Assembly (NCBI GenBank): GCA_017937385.1
Contig: JAGBDR010000073.1
Span: 1 to 36,753, forward strand
Length of the DNA stretch: 36,753 bases
Direction of reading: 5' to 3'
Source of the DNA: Parabacteroides sp.
GTDB lineage: Bacteria; Bacteroidota; Bacteroidia; Bacteroidales; Tannerellaceae
Shown: positions 34,901 to 36,753 of the stretch, piece after piece
Layout of the letters: each line of letters starts with the position of its first letter
How positions within the stretch are numbered: the stretch's first letter is position 1
The notes under the pieces: generated by a model
The model's input: the letters and a program-made list of their open reading frames with translations, nothing else
Told to the model about the DNA's origin: nothing
Databases searched by the model: none
Made by a program: the position numbers and the translations under genes

Positions 34901-34962
34901 AAAAAAACAGGAGCCAAAATAAATCATTTATTTAGCTCCTGTTTATATTTAGCTCCTGTTTA
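34901..34962 (-). terminator. Terminator of the SusD gene with duplicated left arm
   Basis: On the minus strand AACAGGAGC and GCTCCTGTT (34935-34943 and 34906-34914 on plus) form a stem extended by an AT helix. Seven T residues follow, so it terminates the SusD message. The left arm is repeated once more at 34952-34960, a 17-base tandem duplication that offers a second possible fold. Confidence 0.75.
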
Positions 34963-34980
34963 TAATGGAGTTATTTGTTG

Positions 34981-36613
34981 TTACAGACCGGCTTGTGGGT
35001 CGAAAGTACCGTTTTCCCAGCCTTTGGTTTGTTCCAAGTTGGGGTTGTTATTCATTTCGCCCCGTTTCATCGGAAGGAAATACATTTGTGCGTTTGTGAT
35101 CATCGGGGTGTTGTCACGGTCGAACAAATAGGTTTCATAGCTACCGTCGCCCTTTTGGGTCATTACCAATGCATGACGTTTTTCCTGGCCCGTCATGACT
35201 TTGTCGTAGATCATCCAACGACGCATATCCCACAAACGTTTTTGTTCGAACAACAATTCGATGAAACGTTCTTCACGTACAGCTTCACGCATTTCATTCT
35301 GGTTCATGTTCGGATTCAAACCGTAAAGCAATCCTTTCTTGTTCGGATCGGAACTGGTTTCATGGATGCCGGCACGTTTACGGATTTGTTTTAACATATT
35401 GAATGCTTCATCCAGTTTACCTACTTCGACAGCCGCTTCCGCGTAGTTCAACATGACTTCAGCCAAACGGATATCAATGTAGTCTGTTCCGGATTTCTGG
35501 CATTCGTCGATCGAGAGACTTTGGTTGATACCTTTTTTGGAATAATATCCGGTACTAGTACCCATGTTCTTTCCATACGCATAGTCGTTCTGGGCATCTT
35601 GGTTCAATTCCATGATTTCGTTGAAGTAGGTACTGCCTTGGTAAACGACGGTTGCATAGAAACGGTTGTCACGGTTTTCCCACAATTTGAAGACATCTCC
35701 GCTACCTTCTTTTTCCCAGTCGGCATAGGTATACGTACCTCCGTCGATGGTCGGGAAACGGTCGATGACTTCTTGTGTCGGATGATTTCCGCCAGTAGAA
35801 TTTTGCGAAAATTTGATTGGGCGAACCGCTGCATCACGGTTATGAGTTCGGGTCGGATTCTCATAACGGATGGCGAAGATGACTTCATCATTCATTTCTT
35901 TCAAGAACAGTTCGCCATAATCTTCATACAGGGCATGTCCCTGACCGATCAGGTAGTCCAATGTCGCCTTGTTGTGGTCGTATGCCGTTTGCCAATGTTC
36001 AGCCTGGTTGTTCGGGTTGAATTGAGGGCTGGCGCGGAACAACAATACACGTCCCAAAAATGCTTTGGTAGCTCCTTTGGTTACACGTCCCAAGTCGTTG
36101 GCTTCGTAGGTATCGGGTAAATTGTTGATACAAGTTTGTAATTCATCAATAATGAAATCAAAGCATTTTTTGGTTGAATTACGCTTGACGTACAGGTCAT
36201 CTGTTATCTCTTGGGGTACCGTAATCAGAGGTACGCCGCCATATCGTTTGACCATTTCAAAATAGAGGTATGCCCGGATGAAACGTGCTTCATGGATCAA
36301 GCGGTTAGCCAATTCGCGATTGATCGTGCAAACTTCCGGATTGGAGGCATTTTGAATGAAAATGTTGCAATTGCGAATGTTTGCATACGGCCAATACCAA
36401 ATCGGGCTATCTGCGGTAACGGTACCGTTTGTCCAGGAGCCGCCTCCGGTTGCTTCGTCGGAAGCGTCTGCTACAGAAGTGTCCCATCCAGGGATGGAGG
36501 CATATAATGCGTTCAGGAAAGAAGTTGTTAATGTTTTATCAACCCAAACTTGCTCTTCTGAGATAGAACTCAGGTCTTCCTTATCCAATACGCTGGAACA
36601 GGAAGTAGATAAA
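34981..36613 (-). pseudogene. SusD/RagB-like lipoprotein gene, 5' end lost to an IS
   Basis: The host-derived part covers about 544 codons. It has the SusD fold marks: YWPYANIRNCNIFIQNA near the start, RFIRAYLYFEMVKRYGGVPL, DEVIFAIRYENP, and the C-terminal ERFIELLFEQKRLWDMRRW. SusD proteins bind glycans at the surface with a SusC porin. The first host codons read LSTSCSSVLDKE, the lipobox with its Cys, but the hydrophobic leader that should precede it is missing. Insertion-sequence DNA takes its place from 36614. A GTG inside the IS (36637-36639) gives an open frame that would make a protein with no signal. Export and function are therefore probably lost. susC would lie beyond the IS. Confidence 0.8.
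36606..36613. repeat. Predicted 8-bp target duplication, one copy
   Basis: TAGATAAA lies directly against the IS end. ISL3-family elements usually duplicate 8 bp, so a second TAGATAAA is expected on the far side, outside the window. Only one copy can be seen. Confidence 0.3.
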
Positions 36614-36753
36614 GGCTCATCTGCAAATTTCCGTGGCACGAAAAGTCATCCTCAACCAAAGATAGTACAAAGTCGGTATAAGAAAAACGGTATATCCGCA
36701 ATTCCCCGCAGTTGCGCCCTAAAACCTTTAATCTTGGAATTAAGTGATTCAGC
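36614..36753 (-). mobile_element. ISL3-family insertion sequence (end only)
   Basis: The element begins at 36614 with GGCTCATCTGCAAATTTCCG, resembling ISL3-family terminal inverted repeats that start GGCTC. It runs off the window. Inside, the last codons of its transposase are readable. It interrupts the SusD gene at the lipobox, and its transposase reads in the same direction as susD. Confidence 0.75.
36652..36753 (-). CDS. ISL3-family transposase, C-terminal 33 codons
   Basis: The partial frame ends in TGA at 36652-36654. The visible end contains AESLNSKIKGFRAQLRG followed by IADIPFFLYRLCTIFG. This matches the C-terminal tail of ISL3-type DDE transposases, where ESxNxKIK and the PFFLxRL block are conserved. 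The rest of the gene, with the catalytic acids, lies beyond the window. It ends 38 bases before the IS tip, as is normal for such elements. Confidence 0.75.
   Translation of the reverse strand, partial: AESLNSKIKGFRAQLRGIADIPFFLYRLCTIFG

Overview
The window looks like chromosome of a gut Bacteroidales bacterium, most likely Parabacteroides. This is inferred from the Bacteroidetes-type promoters (TAnnTTTG -7 boxes), the long-form IspG, a SusD/GH89 glycan locus, secreted GH78 and GH110 enzymes, and a PorZ-like type IX secretion protein. The species was not confirmed.

Layout. 1-2.6 kb holds a secreted metallo-beta-lactamase-fold protein, an AraC regulator that has lost its middle, and a nitroreductase. 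A palindromic repeat element of about 230 bp follows (2581-2809). 2.9-7.6 kb carries a GH78-like rhamnosidase, a probable small RNA, an FKBP lipoprotein and glycyl-tRNA synthetase. 7.7-12.8 kb is a co-directional run: rpoN, a PAP2-like membrane protein, gcvH, purE and ispG. 13-14.8 kb is a GH110 alpha-galactosidase, divergent from cysS and its two partners (thioesterase, AAA ATPase). A flavin reductase then diverges from leuS-yitT. rdgB, a PorZ-like protein and a Cys-rich small protein follow, converging on nadA.

The most striking region is 26.6-27.26 kb. This non-coding stretch has a perfect DnaA box (TTATCCACA), many near-boxes, an AT-rich tract and a change in synonymous codon choice between its two sides. 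I read it as a candidate replication origin. TGTTGATAA motifs continue through the genes to its right up to about 29.7 kb.

Right of it lie a SpoU methyltransferase, a DUF4294-like protein, a dinD remnant, two outer-membrane barrel genes (one with a ComEA-like HhH domain) and a radical SAM enzyme. The right end is a decaying polysaccharide locus. The GH89 gene is broken by a TGA where family members have Trp, and the SusD gene has lost its signal peptide to an ISL3-family insertion that runs off the window.

Genes on the left mostly serve translation, cofactor and isoprenoid metabolism. The secreted hydrolases and SusD point to host-glycan foraging. At least four loci show gene loss by different routes: two in-frame internal deletions, one nonsense codon and one IS insertion. 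All calls come from reading the sequence; no database search was run.
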